This document shows positions 21,801-33,287 of a DNA stretch of 64,000 nucleotides, one piece after another. The DNA is from Didymella arachidicola (Eukaryota > Ascomycota > Dothideomycetes > Pleosporales > Didymellaceae), in assembly GCA_016630955.3 (NCBI GenBank), contig CM049987.1, forward strand, positions 1,426,001 through 1,490,000, in the 5' to 3' direction. How positions within the stretch are numbered: the stretch's first letter is position 1; each line of letters starts with the position of its first letter. The notes beneath the pieces were generated by a model, which was not told the DNA's origin, made no database searches, and saw only the letters and a list, made by a program, of their open reading frames with translations. The position numbers and the translations under genes were made by a program.

Positions 21801-23076
21801 CAGGGAGCAAAATAGACTGCGTAAGCAACAGCCGGCAGAACAAAAAGCTCTTGATTTCAGCGACTTCATCCAGAAGCTGCTCTATCTCATCATCCGGAAT
21901 GATGGGCGTCTGAGCATCGAATCCAGTCGGTCCATTACCCTGGACGTACCAGCCTGTCGCTCTCTCGAATTTCACCGGCTTGCGGAGACGTTCACGCATC
22001 TGGCTTCTGGTCTCCATCTCAATCACATTCGCGCCTCTGCCCTCTGGCGTCTTCAACGTAGGATCCGCTAGCTTTTTGGTCTCGGCGTTGACTTTTTTTG
22101 CGCGCTTCTTCGCACTTTTCGAGAGCGCCTTTGCAGGACTTGCAGATTCAGAAGCGCCTTCAGCTTGAGGACCATCTGTTCCACCGGACGTATCCTCAGT
22201 CGCAGCGTTGGGCTCTTGATCCTTGAGCATGAGGAAGTATTTGATGAGCTCGACGTAGTTTTCACGTTCATAGCCATAGACATCTTTGATAGGATCCCAG
22301 TGGTCCTGCTCTTCTTCAGACATGTCGGACAAGCGCTGTTGATACGTCTCGTCAAGGAAACGTTCTTGCTGCTGCTGAGATTCCCTAGCCTGCATCTCAA
22401 GTTGCTGGCGCTTGATCTCTTTCTGATGACGCTGGAACAACAATGACTCGAGTTTGACCTTCCTGGATTCGGTCTCGCCTTCCTTCTCTTCTTTAGCTTG
22501 GGTCTCTTTGACCCAGTCGAACCACTGCTGTTGCTCATACATGACGGCGACTGCACGTTTGCCAAGCTTCTCAAGTGCTCTCATCATATTCTGCTTCTCG
22601 TTGAGAAGCTTGTCGAGGTACTTTTGGTGGCCATAATCGTTGTCAATTGCGAAGAAATGGCTGTGGTGCAGCTTGCGGGCTCGTATGACACGGTCCAACA
22701 ACTGGAACGTCCTGAAAAGATAATCGTGGAGCTGCTTGAGCGTGCCTTCATCATTGATATCTGCATAGTCATAGGACACTATGGATCCTTTCTTGCCGGC
22801 AAAATACGAGGGTTGATTGCTGGGCATCGAGTCGAGCTCTGCATTGCGTTTCTTGTATCCGCGATACAAAGCTGTTCGTGTTAGAAGTAGCTCTATGCAG
22901 CAGGGTAGACTATCGCTGATGACTGCCCACTGTGAGGTTGTGATTCATGGTCGCTTACCTTGACATTGACGCGAATGAAAGGTGCACAGACGGCCATCAG
23001 CAGAAGTTGCCTCCTTGTCACATGCCGTCTGTCCGCTTAGATCGGACAGCAGCCGAGCACGACAAATTGAAGCCAT
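18795..23076 (-). CDS. Unrecognised large protein, 1380 residues, N-terminal Cys/His motif
   Basis: Three exons on the minus strand: 23076-22959, 22871-19938, 19885-18795. Introns are 87 and 52 bp with donors GTAAGC and GTAGGC, and phases agree. The first exon starts MASICRARLLSDL and contributes C5, C19, C31, H34 and C38 just before a basic YRGYKKRN stretch: a candidate metal-binding unit that appears only after splicing. The middle has Gln-rich coiled coil (~residues 140-230), a Lys-rich segment (~260-300) and acidic linkers. The well-structured C-terminal part is rich in Trp and aromatic residues (for example DIYPLSWRKALRPIIAKLFKAG). No signal peptide or membrane segment is obvious. I cannot assign a function. 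Confidence 0.78.
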
Positions 23077-23424
23077 AAGACTGATAAATAAAAATAAATG
23101 ATTGTCATTGTCGGTTAAGATGATTTCAAGGTAGTCTTGGGCTAGATAAGTGTTGCGGGACCCCGCGCGCACCAATGACACGCTAGTGTCAATTATAAAC
23201 GCGTATTCTCGTGATATTTGAGGGTGCAACCATGGGTCATGGACTCTTCATTTGTGCCTTGTAAAAGGCTGATTTTGCGTGAACCTTTTAAAAATGAGTT
23301 ATTGCAAAGTTTCAGCTATAAAGCGTGCGCAAGTGTAGCTCTCATAGTTCCAGTGAAGAACTTCATGGGTATCACATAATCTGCTTGCTAATGAGCTTAA
23401 GCCCTGACAACTGCATCAACTCCT
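23077..23424. promoter_or_regulatory. Upstream region of the 1380-residue protein gene
   Basis: 348 bp between the start of that gene and the stop codon of cwc24, both on the minus strand. It is AT-richer than its surroundings, with a run of ataaataaaaataaatg. No specific site is recognised. Confidence 0.4.
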
Positions 23425-24366
23425 TCATGAGTCCTCATTCTCATTCTCATCAGTCTCTGCCTCTGCTTTCTTGTCCTGCCATTTCTGCTTCTTCTCTAAC
23501 AACCTCTGCAAATTCTTCGCCCCATTAAACACACCATACGTCTTCGCATTACATGCGGCGCACGTGGGATCCTTCCTATACCTCTTAAGCGCACACGCTT
23601 CGCAAAAGTAGTGTCCACACTTCGTAACGATCGGGCTCTTGTAAGGCTTCTTGCAAATAATACACGCAAATGGTATCTTCTCGAGCAGCGCTAGATCCAC
23701 GCCGTCCTCATCCTTTGCTAGCTCGTCGCGGTTTGCAGACGCGACAATGATGCCGCTGGGCTTCTTCCCCTTGGTGCTCATCTCCCACTCGCGATCCAGC
23801 TTCCACCCCGCGGCGTAGTCTTCACGCGCGTGCAAGAACTTGCAATTATCGCCGAACCCGCAGAAACCGGTCTGCTTATAGTCCTTGCACACGTCGGGAG
23901 TGTAGTCAGTGACCGTTATAGTGCTGACATTAGAGCTGCTTTTCTGGGGCCCTACGAATTTCGGCGGCGCGTCTGGGTTGCGGTCGATGAAGGTCGATGG
24001 TTTGGACGAGAGACTGGGATTGGGTGCACTACGGGTGCTGCCGAGCAGCTCTTTTGCGTTCAGTGCGTGGTCGCCTTCGAACCAGTTGGACTGCTTTGTC
24101 GCATCATTGCTGGCTTCGATGGTCGCGGAGCGGTTTGCGGCGTATTGTGTTGTGCCTTCGAGGCCGGCAGTGCTAGGTTTCTGGGAAGCGGTCGAGGCTT
24201 TGAGAGCACTGGAGGTCGTCTTCCGACGCTTGACGATGTGACCGTCTTCTTCTGCTTCAGAGCCGGAAGAGAAGTCTGAGGAGTCTGAGGGTGGCGGTGG
24301 TGCAACTTTGCGGGGTGCGGCTTTTGCGCCGCGCTTCTTGAACTTCACGACTGGTGCGTCCGCCAT
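23425..24366 (-). CDS. cwc24: Pre-mRNA-splicing factor CWC24 (RNF113-like)
   Basis: A single-exon 313-residue protein. A Ser/Glu-rich basic N-terminus leads to a CCCH zinc finger (C-x8-C-x5-C-x3-H, in CKDYKQTGFCGFGDNCKFLH), the linker GWKLDREWE typical of the family, and a C3HC4 RING finger (CIICKKPYKSPIV...CGHYFC...CAAC). A Lys/Glu-rich tail follows. CWC24/RNF113A binds the active spliceosome near the 5' splice site; the RING may confer ubiquitin-ligase activity. Domain order and length match ascomycete orthologues. The start MADAPVVKFKKRG is the natural one. Confidence 0.94.
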   Translation of the reverse strand: MADAPVVKFKKRGAKAAPRKVAPPPPSDSSDFSSGSEAEEDGHIVKRRKTTSSALKASTASQKPSTAGLEGTTQYAANRSATIEASNDATKQSNWFEGDHALNAKELLGSTRSAPNPSLSSKPSTFIDRNPDAPPKFVGPQKSSSNVSTITVTDYTPDVCKDYKQTGFCGFGDNCKFLHAREDYAAGWKLDREWEMSTKGKKPSGIIVASANRDELAKDEDGVDLALLEKIPFACIICKKPYKSPIVTKCGHYFCEACALKRYRKDPTCAACNAKTYGVFNGAKNLQRLLEKKQKWQDKKAEAETDENENEDS

Positions 24367-24719
24367 GATGTCGTGTGCGTAGCTATGGGTGTGAGGAACG
24401 GATTTGGGGACGAGTGCCCGGAAATGTAGACTTGGACGTCTGTGGAGGTGCTCTGGCGCAATGGAAAGAAAGTTCCATGCTGGTTGATAATCCGGGGAAG
24501 CTCGGCGCCACGCTAAATTAGTGCGGCTCTGCGCAGCTGCAGTTGCGCCCCATCACACATACCCAAAGGAACATTGCCCTACAGTATGCGATCGAGTTGC
24601 TCATCAAGCGTGCCGGAGAGTCCGCCAGAAATCTTACACCATATATTATTCGCAAGGCCTAGATCTCGCCACTGTAGCTATAGTCATCCGAGCCCCGCTG
24701 AGTATACCCATAATCCGTA
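24367..24719. promoter_or_regulatory. Upstream region of cwc24
   Basis: 353 bp between the cwc24 start and the stop codon of the hydrolase, both on the minus strand. No motif recognised. Confidence 0.4.
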
Positions 24720-26117
24720 CTATGTCGAATCATTTCTCTCCTGATCTCGGGTGTCTGCAGACTGATTAGCTTCACGCTGGTTTTGCTCTTCGAAAGATAT
24801 ACTCACTCGTTCACTAACTTGCTCAACACGATTCACAACGCGGTCAAGCAAGCTGGTCAGCTCCTCGGACACAAATTTTGGACTGTCTTTTTGGATGAAG
24901 TGCCCGCAATTGAGCGCAATGAGAGGTCCAATCGCTTTGCCATTATCGGTGATGCGCGTGAGATCTGAGTTGTACGCTTGCCACACCGGATTCGCGTAGG
25001 TCATGGTCAGGACCTTGGGGATATGCAGTGAGCCCTGGTCTGTATTTGGGAAGTTAGCTTCAGAGTCAGTTTATGCAGTTTGGAAGCAACCCTGCCAGTA
25101 CATACAAGACTGTTCTGCAAAGGTCTCCCAGTCGTGTCCTACGACTGTAAGATACGGACCTGAGCCGCCCCAGCCTTCAAGTCTCGGCCCATCGGCGTCG
25201 GGCAGTAGAGTGGCGAGGTTTCGTCGTGAAAGTCCCTCCATGTTAGGCACCTCGGGGTGGAACATGGCCTTGTACTTTTCTCTCGTTTCTCTCACTTCAT
25301 CTGCCGTGACATCGCCCGGCAGAGAGTGTGGGTCAAATCCCGGCGCATCGGGATCAGGCCACATTGTGGTGTAGTCGGAGTTTGCCATGATGCTGTCGAG
25401 GAACATCATACCGACTACTGTCCCTGGATATGTTTGGGCAAAGAGGCGAGCAATAGCGCAGCCGATGCTGTTGCAGACGAATACTATGCTGGGAAACTGG
25501 GTTGGGCTCGTTCGCGTCAGGTGCTCTTTCCAGATTTGTAGGGTGAACTGTCTCAGGTCTCGAACTGCAGACATGGCGTCGTGCCCGTGACATGGTGGAG
25601 GTTCTCGATCGTTCGGGTCGCGATCTGAGTCTCCTTGTCCAAGACGGTCGTAGCTCAACAGAGCAGGATGGGGTAGGCCTGCCCGTACTCGTTTCTCCAA
25701 AAAAGCATTGATACTTTGGTCCCAAGAGCTTCTGGGTAGCATCAGACCATTCAAGAACACGATCAGTGACTGCGAGAATGGGTTGTTGTGACCAAACTTT
25801 GAGGCTGCAGATGCGGCATAGTATGTGTAATGTATTTTCGCACCGTGCTTACCCTCCAATGGCATGGCTGAGATTTCTGGCCGTGGGAATTCTGGAAATT
25901 CCTCTTCAGATGCAGGCATGCTGCCTAGCATAGGATTCACAGGGTTGACTCTCCGTGTGGCATCATGGACTAGACGTGTTGGCGATGATACAGGATCTCG
26001 ATCTTCTCGCACCTCCTGTGCAGGCTTCTCAGGTACTGGGGACAGTGTTTCCTCCAGTACGTGTTTCGGTTCCGGCTCTTTGGTATGGTTCCTCGACCTG
26101 TGAAATAAGTGGACCAT
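24720..26117 (-). CDS. Alpha/beta hydrolase fold protein
   Basis: Exons 26117-25106 and 25039-24720; the intron of 66 bp has donor GTATGT and acceptor ATACAG, and the phase is correct, giving 443 residues. After a ~75-residue Pro/Glu-rich leader come an oxyanion-type loop (LIVFLNGLMLPRSSW), the region LLSYDRLGQGDS, the nucleophile elbow VFVCNSIGCAIARLFA (Ser within C-N-S-I-G, a GxSxG variant), an acidic candidate in MFLDSIMANSDY, and a C-terminal His in LNCGHFIQKDSP, encoded in exon 2. This is the arrangement of serine hydrolases; the substrate is unknown. No secretion signal is evident, so a cytosolic location is inferred. Confidence 0.82.
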
Positions 26118-27336
26118 CCTGGCAGCTACTTCTGCTTGCTGACGTTCGAATCAGCGTTTCAAACCGACGACTAACGACTTTCGACCAAGGCAATAAAGGG
26201 ATAAAGACAGTCGCCGCAACGTTCTTCAGATTTCTTTGGCAAAGGCCAGTGATTGCACTCCAAAGTTTCTGTATTCCTCAGCTTTCCGGATTCGGTCGTC
26301 GTGATCTGCGCTAGATGCAAGGGTTGGATCGTTCAACCTTGGACGATTGTTTAAGCGAGAAAGAAACAGAGAACGGCGTCTGTATCCCAGGTGTCTTTCA
26401 TATATTTTGTAAGATCTCTAAAGTCGCAAAAGTTGGTCATACCCCTCCTCGTGGCGGGCAAGGCGGGAAGGATTCCAAGACGTTCTGACGACTTCTCGGA
26501 CCGTTTCTGCGCCGTGAGCAGGCAAGTATCTCTGGGCAGGACTGCTGCGCCAATCTGGTAGCTAGGTATGATAAAGTGAAGAATGCGCTGCCTTGCCAGA
26601 AGCGCAGGATAAGCATCGCGACGCTCTGCGCCGTGAGGGGTCATTGCAGCCAAGATAATGATGACATGCAGATCCACCGAACCGCCTGTGGCTTGAGCAA
26701 GGCCCGTAACAACCACAGACATGAATGCGGATGAATTCGGCGCGCCATGTTTGGGAGGTGCATGGCTCCCGCTGTCGTGGCCGTCAAAGGTGCTGCCAAA
26801 CGGTGGCTCGGCTCAGGAACGCGGCTGTTCCTGCCCAGTGACGTATTTGGCGATGCAGGTCGCTTCTCTTTCCTGTGCACCGCATGGACCCTTGCCGCAG
26901 ATCGCTGTTTAACAACAACAAATCACGCCAGCATTTCTAGACACTGGCTTTCTCCATTCTCCACCCCCGCAGTATTACTCCGTCGCTGTCAGACAACATC
27001 CATCTCTACAACGTTCGCTGAGTCCGTTCATGCGACCTATTGGCAATTACCACGCGATCAAACTACGCTACGGCTCTACTCCGCAGTTGGTCAAGCTTTC
27101 GCTAGGTCGGTCCCAATAATTGACCTCCAATCATTCAAGTTGCGGAGAAACCCGGATAACACAACAAAATCGTCATAAGCCAACAGTGCATCTGTACGTA
27201 TGTACTGCAGGCAAAGATAGGCACTGACTGTGTACTGTTTTCATGGAACTTAGTGCCTTTCATCGTTTTTTCCTGTAATTGAACGCCAGCTCTTGAGTCA
27301 TAGGCTGACCACTTGCAGTGTCTATACACACCCATC
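26118..27336. other. Intergenic between divergent genes
   Basis: 1.2 kb between the hydrolase start and the start at 27337. Small frames on both strands (for example 26747-27178) overlap each other and look non-coding. It presumably contains both promoters; nothing specific is recognised. Confidence 0.4.
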
Positions 27337-28306
27337 ATGGCGAATTATGTTGAGGCTTGCACGCAGACTGAGTGGGCAGGTCTGATGCAGAAGAACATTG
27401 TTCGTCCGGACCTCTGTTCTCACGCTCCATATCCAAATACAAGTACACCACCAGAGGAGCCATTGACAATTAAGCAGCAGACCCTCGACGATCAGACTTC
27501 CATATTACCGGCAGAGCAGCGAGGGCAGCCTCAGACGCCACCACAGTCAAAGAAGCCATCTCAGGATCTTCAGCAAGCACCCACATCACCACTGCTGGCT
27601 AGACGTCAGAACCGCCCCAACTTTGTTGCTCGCATCGACATGCCATCACCAGAGATGAAGGCAACAATCGTGCCGCAGTTTGGAGACACTCGAAGTTCTG
27701 CATACGAAGCGCTTGACGATGAAGTGCCAGTATCTCCACCACCATCTGCTCTGGTCTTGTCGCCGTTGCCTGAGGCCAACAAGCGGTTTGCCGGCCATAC
27801 GCCGCTATACGTGGGATCTCCAAACGACACATCCAAGGAGAACACGCCTAGGAGACAACCCGGAGGACGTCAAGATATCAACCCGATGGTGCCGGAAAAG
27901 CTTCTATCAGTACCAATTCACGAGTTGATCGTCGAGCAAGATTTCAGCGAGGATGCAGATACGGAGCGTGATGTGGAGACAGAAGGTTAGTACTTGGAAA
28001 AAACTTTCCATTCCGATTTCCTAACTGTATTCAGAAGACGTCGGACTGACAGGACCTCTGACGCTTGCCCCCAACCCTGGTGACGGCACACAGGACAATC
28101 TCGTGCTGAGCGACATAGATAAAGCTCTCACCAAGCTCGCCCGTAAACAGCAGCAAGAGGACCTCGAAGAAGCCGCGGAGGAAGTGCAACCTCCTAGCAG
28201 ACAGGGCTCAGCAGACTCACGTGCGTCTGAGGTTCCAGGCATTGACGGCGTTACCCTCAAGAAGACGGTCCCTTTGAACTTTGGCGTACCGATTGGAACT
28301 GTGTAG
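27337..28306 (+). CDS. Unrecognised Pro/Ser-rich protein, 306 residues
   Basis: Exons 27337-27985 and 28035-28306; the 49 bp intron has donor gttagt, branch-like cctaac and acceptor ttcag, phase 1. The protein begins MANYVEACTQTEWAGLMQKN, then is largely disordered: Pro, Gln and Ser-rich with SPLLARRQNRPNFVARIDMPSP and an acidic segment EQDFSEDADTERDVE. The end has a helix (LSDIDKALTKLARKQQQEDLEEA) and TVPLNFGVPIGTV. No catalytic motif or membrane segment. It may be a regulatory or scaffold protein of limited distribution; I do not recognise it. Confidence 0.7.
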
Positions 28307-28667
28307 GACACGCCGCCCAGGTCCGGGAGCGGGAGCAAGCGCGGCTCTCGACATGACGAGGAGGGGTTGGATGAGCACGCTGAATTTGAATAAAAGCATA
28401 GACAGTGAGGCATTAGATAGCGATACCCACATTCTGGCACCCAAATGGAAACCGACGACAAAGCCTGAATGTCTCCAAGCTCCCTACCGTCAGCTTCCAT
28501 GTTATTTTTTCACAGCATGCTCTGTGAACGTCCCTGGATCGAATGGAGAGAAGACAATCCTTTGTGGAATTATAGAGGCACATGACAGGATCATTGTTCA
28601 TTCGCTGGCCGGTCACTCAATCAGTCGTTCAGTTCATGTCATTGTACACTTTTCCCCATCACTACTC
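28307..28667. other. Intergenic between convergent genes
   Basis: 361 bp containing the 3' ends of the two neighbouring genes. Nothing recognisable beyond presumed terminator and polyadenylation regions. Confidence 0.5.
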
Positions 28668-30439
28668 CTAGTCATCATTATCCCAGTTTCCCTGCTGAGC
28701 CTTTCCAGGCATCTTCGGGCCGCCAGCTTGCCTGGCAACAATGATCTGATCGACGCTCAGCACGGTCCTCGCAGCCTCGGTCGCCAGCTTGACGGCCCAG
28801 CTCTTGCTGACCCACAGGTCCAGAATTCCCTCGGCCTTGGCATCAAGTGTGCCTGTGTTATCGTCATTCTCAATGTCCACGCCCACGGTCCACTCGTCGT
28901 CCTTCTTGCCCTTCTGCGCTCCGTGGGCTACGTACAAGCGCGCCAGGACCTCGGTTGCGTCTAGACCGGCCGACTCGGCGAGCGTGCGCGGGATCACCTC
29001 GAAGGCTTCGGCGAACTTGCGGATCGAGTACTGTGCGAGGCCTGGGGTTTTGTCTGGGATGGTCTTGATGCGCTCGATGAGCTGCATCTCAGTTGCACCT
29101 GCGCCGGGCACAAGGCGCGCATCGCGGGTGATAGCCTTGACGACGTTGACACCGTCGTCGATGGCGCGCTCTACGTCGTCGAGGTGGTTCTGTGTTGCAC
29201 CGCGGAGAACGAGGGTCGCTGTGCGAGTCTGCTCATTCTCTTGCCTGAAGACGGTCACGCGGTCGCCGCCGATTTCGAGCGTCTCGACCACGTCGATGGT
29301 GCCCATTTCGTCGGGCATGGGCGCGCCAAGACGGGCGAGTGGTGTGGCGCCCACGACGCGGCATAATCGGCGCAGTTCGAATTTGGATAGGATCTTGATG
29401 GTGAGCATGTTGTAGCGGTTGAGATAGTGCTGGGCAAGTTCGCCAATGGTGGAGCCAGCAACTACAACACGGATGCCCGAGTCGTGCAGCTCCTTGATGG
29501 CCTGCTCGACCTGCTGCTCTTCGCCCTTTGTGAAGTCCATCATCTCCTTCGCGTTGTGCAGGAGAACAGTGCCCTTGGTCTCGGTCTGCGAGATATCAAT
29601 GGGGCACGAGAAGACGCCGACCTTGGCCTTGGTAGCTTTTGTGACGTTGCCCTCTGGTGATCTGGCGAACACCATACCCTTAACGACCTTGCTCTGCTCC
29701 AGCGCTCCACCCATAATCTTGACCACGCGGACGTTGTCGACGTTGAAGTTGACGGGGTTCTTTGGCAGGACGGCAAGGACGGCCTCTGCGACGAGGTCGG
29801 CGAGGAACTCTTCGCTTCCAGACTGCTTTGCGGCGACAACGGTGCGGATGGCCTTTGCGAGCTCTTCTTGCGAGCGAATATCTTCGACCTTGTCGCATAC
29901 CAACTCTGCGCAATGATTAGCCCTACCCTATTGATCTACTCCCGAAACACGTACCCTCAAGAACCTGCTGTGCGGCGTTCTGCGCCTTCTCGTAGCCCAG
30001 GACAATGTCACTGGTCTTGAGACCCATACGAATGAGCTCCTCAGCCTTCTTCAGCAGCTCACCAGCAAGCACGATGACGAGGTTGGTCGCATCGCCCATC
30101 TCCGCCTCTTGCTGCTGGCTGGCCATGACCAACAGCTTCGCCGCGGGGTGCACGACCTCGAGCTCCCTCAGTATTGTCGCCGCATCGGAGGTGAGGATCA
30201 TCTTCTGGAGGTGGTTGATGACGATCTTGTTGCGTCCGTAGGGACCCAGCGAGGTCTGCACAGTCTGGGCAATCGTCCTGCAGGCATCGATGTTGCGAAT
30301 GACGGCGCCATCCTCGGCGTCGTAGCTGTCGTTGAGGTCAGCATGCAGCATTCACGGAAACCTAGAGGGGTGCAGCTCACTTCTGGTAGCCTTGCTTGAA
30401 TAGCCCGGCGTTCGGGGCGTTGGGTATCGAGAGCGACAT
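28668..30439 (-). CDS. CCT8: T-complex protein 1 subunit theta (CCT8)
   Basis: Exons 30439-30381, 30325-29955 and 29905-28668, giving 555 residues, the usual length for this subunit. The first, short exon encodes MSLSIPNAPNAGLFKQGYQ and joins in phase to NYDAEDGAVIRNI, the classic CCT-theta N-terminus. Group II chaperonin signatures follow: SLGPYGRNKIVINHLQK, SDAATILRELEVVHPAAK, and the ATP-site loop GDATN; later VVAGSTIGELAQHYLNRY and VPGAGATEMQLIERIK. The protein is one of eight subunits of the cytosolic TRiC/CCT ring that folds actin, tubulin and WD proteins. Introns are 55 and 49 bp. It is divergently arranged with the mitochondrial ribosomal gene at 31172. Confidence 0.96.
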
Positions 30440-31171
30440 AGTTTGGGTGTGTGAGGGGTATCTGGGGTTTGCGTTGTGCCTGGCAGCGGACGACGCGTTC
30501 ACGTAAATTTAATGCCAAGCATCTGGCGGGGGACGGAGATAAACAGCACCCCGTCTAGCACTGCGCAAACGCAGTGGTCCACAGAGCATGCTTCCTCGAG
30601 CCGACACGCACGCGGGCAATGGGTATTTGGATTCTGTGAGACCCCCTTGCCGTCCGATGCGCTATGGCTCGCTGTGTTCTGCCCTCCGGAGGATGAGATG
30701 CAGAGTCTAACAGAGGCTTCAAATCCGCTTGTACACAACGGCATGTCCCCGGCCCTAGATGACACTCAGACAGCTTTTGACGTCTATCCAGTAAGCACAC
30801 CAGATCGTATAGGCACCCTGTGATCAAGGACTTTGCACTGCGCTGCTGCAGATACACCATGTTTTCACAAGAAGATGTGAGCAAAATCTATCTAGCTGTC
30901 TGCCTTGGAACAATATTGAAGCGACCGCTAGCGAAAAAGACTGCTCAATCCCTCTAGGCACCATTAAATGACCAGCGTCTGGTAGAAGAAAAAGCGACAC
31001 GCTGGAGATAAGGAGGGCCATATAGAAGTAAGGAGCAAGCTGTGCAGAAAACGAAGTTTTGGTAGACGCTGATGAGTAAGCAGCGCTAGTCCCAAACCAC
31101 GAACTTCCGTCCCCGACTCCAAGCAACTTTTCTGGAGACGGGCAGACGACGTCCATCACGCGTAGCACGAG
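30440..31171. promoter_or_regulatory. Divergent promoter region, CCT8 / mL46
   Basis: 732 bp between the start codons of two housekeeping genes. It has small spurious frames and no recognised element. Confidence 0.45.
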
Positions 31172-32317
31172 ATGAACGCCGGGCAGCAGACACGGCGGGC
31201 AGCCGCCCGCGCAGGTAATTGCATCATCTATCGCCAAATTGACGCCCTGCTGATGACCCCAGGCCATTCGATATGCCGCACATGTCTTTCCACACCACGG
31301 CCCTACGCAACCAGCGCCGCCGCCGCCGCCCCAACGCCTGAAGACGCCCTGACCCAGCATATTCCCCCCGTTGCCCAGTCCTCGCCAAGCTCCTCATATG
31401 CAGTCAACGCAGGCGTCGTCCTCTCGCGCCCGCCTCAGATCACCCGCGATCTGCACCCCTTCGAAGCCGCCTTCTTCCTGTACCAGAAGCGACTCAATGA
31501 GCGCCTCGCCCTGCCATTTACACGATACTTCTACTTCAAAGCGCGCACGCCCGCAGATCGCGAATGGAAGCGCAAGATGGCGCAGCGACTGACGCCCGCG
31601 CGTGACATTGGACGGTACAAAGGGTACGGCGACGAGGCATGGAACGACGAAGTGCTCGTCGGCGCAAAGGAGAGCGAGTTGCAGTGGCAGGTTGACAGGC
31701 TGCTGGAGGATGCGCAGACCACGGGTGCCGAGGAGGAGGGTAACGCTGTCGCGGCCGCTGCAGCGAAAGCTGAGAGCGAGGTGTTTGAGCGCCCGCCGAG
31801 TCGCGTGACAGAGGCAGACAAGAAAAACGACACGAAGAGTCTGGCGCGCGCGCTGCAGCGGACGCTCTACCTCCTGGTTAAGAATAAAGACGGGCGATGG
31901 GAGTTTCCCCAGGACAGGCTGCGGGACGAGAACTTGCACGGTGTACGTCCCCACAGTCCTCTTCAATCCCATCTCAACACACAATCAACCGGAAATTCAT
32001 ACTGATCATCATCCTAGGCCGCACAACGCATCCTGAGCTCCTCTGCCGGCGCCAACATGAACACCTGGCTGGTGGGTCACGTACCCATTGGGCACTACAC
32101 CTCAGCCTACAGCGCGCCCAAATCATTGTCTACGGGCCTGCAAGAGCACGGCACCAAAACCTTCTTTCTCAAGGCGCGCATAATGGCTGGCCAGGCCAAT
32201 CTGAGCAACAGCCCGCTGGGCCTCAAGGACTTCAAGTGGCTGCACAAGCAGGAGCTGGAGAAGGCCGTGGAGCCGGATTACTGGCGACAGGTAAAGAACA
32301 TGATTGCCGAGAGGTGA
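31172..32317 (+). CDS. MRPL17: Mitochondrial large ribosomal subunit protein mL46 (MRPL17-like)
   Basis: Exons 31172-31942 and 32018-32317; the 75 bp intron has donor gtacgt and acceptor cctag, phase 0, giving 356 residues. The N-terminus is Arg/Ala-rich without acids, as in a mitochondrial targeting sequence; ATG at 31250 (MTPGHSICRTCLST) is an alternative start. The mL46 core is visible: RDLHPFEAAFFLYQKRLNERL, PFTRYFYFKARTPADREWKRK, and a Nudix-like part TLYLLVKNKDGRWEFPQD, then NTWLVGHVPIGHY and TKTFFLKARIMAGQ. Yeast Mrpl17 is the counterpart. The role is structural in the mitoribosome. Confidence 0.88.
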
Positions 32318-33287
32318 TCTGAGGGGAGCGAGGATTCTAGCGAAGCGGAGAACTGAATCGTCGATCTGAAGGATGAGGAATGTAGAGGATGTGTAGAATA
32401 TGCATGCGATTGTCGTGTACGAACATTGTACAGTAATATCTTTGGCCGAGCGAAACGATAGCCTGAGCGCGTATCTATATCAGCGAGTTCCAAAGTCAGA
32501 AGATCTGTTAGTGCTTGGTGCATAGTCACAGCGACGCTGTTAAATTATCAACGCCAACCCACCATCATCGGGTGTTGAATGCATCTACGAGCTTTCTCTC
32601 GCAATGTCATACATGTAATTGCATCACTTGGTGTCCCATTGATTTTCTGGTGGCTCGTGAGAAATACAAGCCCCTGGTAATTGTGTATGGCACGATCAGC
32701 AGCGTATACAACAAACACTTTGATAAGACGGACCTGGCACCAAGAGGATCCTCATCGAACATAACATAATGGAAATAGAAATGGAATATGGGTATTGAAG
32801 TTCTATGCTCATGTTCGCTCGAAACGCCGAAGCTCGATACTCATGCTCATGCTCATGCTCATGATCGTCGTAACGCAACCCGGAGGTGCTATCCCACCAC
32901 CAATCCCCAACGCTATGCTATGAATGCTTCATACTACCGGATCAAAACCATGAACCTCGTCATTGAATCATACCGCCCAACGCCATCAAAATGCCATCGT
33001 AAGCTTCGCGCTTCCATGAGGAAGCAAGACTATAAACGCAGTGGACATTTCCTGTCCACGATCAAGACGTTGTTACATCGTGCGATCGAGAGATTGGCCC
33101 AAGCGATCGAACGTTGAAAGTTGTCTACACACTCTTCGTCGTAATACTCCTCTACCAAATACTCCTCGTCCAAGTACTCTTCTAGGTCAGAGCTAGGATC
33201 CAAGGGCTCCTAGCCACCATCTGTGCCAAGCACCGCTCTCGATGAGCTAGGACAACCTGTAAGGAGACGAATGTCAACGCGAGCTCA
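32318..33287. other. Intergenic between convergent genes, with a hexanucleotide repeat and an acidic minus-strand reading segment
   Basis: 970 bp. A short (tcatgc) repeat of about four copies lies near 32841-32863. On the minus strand, 33181-33030 can encode a strongly acidic, Tyr-rich stretch (EYLDEEYLVEEYYDEE) that could be an alternative 3' exon of the deubiquitinase. Otherwise nothing is recognised. Confidence 0.45.

Noticed and set aside
21184..22071. 295-residue plus-strand frame
   Set aside because: Antisense to the well-supported 1380-residue protein; no motif and no independent promoter space.
22860..22869. TTG start for the 1380-residue protein
   Set aside because: A proper ATG exon at 23076 joins in phase through a canonical intron.
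23425..24366. Reading the CCCH/RING protein as a generic ubiquitin ligase
   Set aside because: The order CCCH, GWKLDREWE linker, RING is specific for CWC24/RNF113.
26747..27178. 143-residue plus-strand frame
   Set aside because: Mixed composition without motif; overlapped by equally long frames in other phases; no convincing start context.
28789..29415. 208-residue plus-strand frame
   Set aside because: Antisense to CCT8, whose protein sequence is unmistakable.
31394..31984. 196-residue minus-strand frame
   Set aside because: Antisense to the mL46 gene.
32841..32863. CRISPR-like or regulatory repeat
   Set aside because: It is only a four-copy hexanucleotide microsatellite, without spacers.
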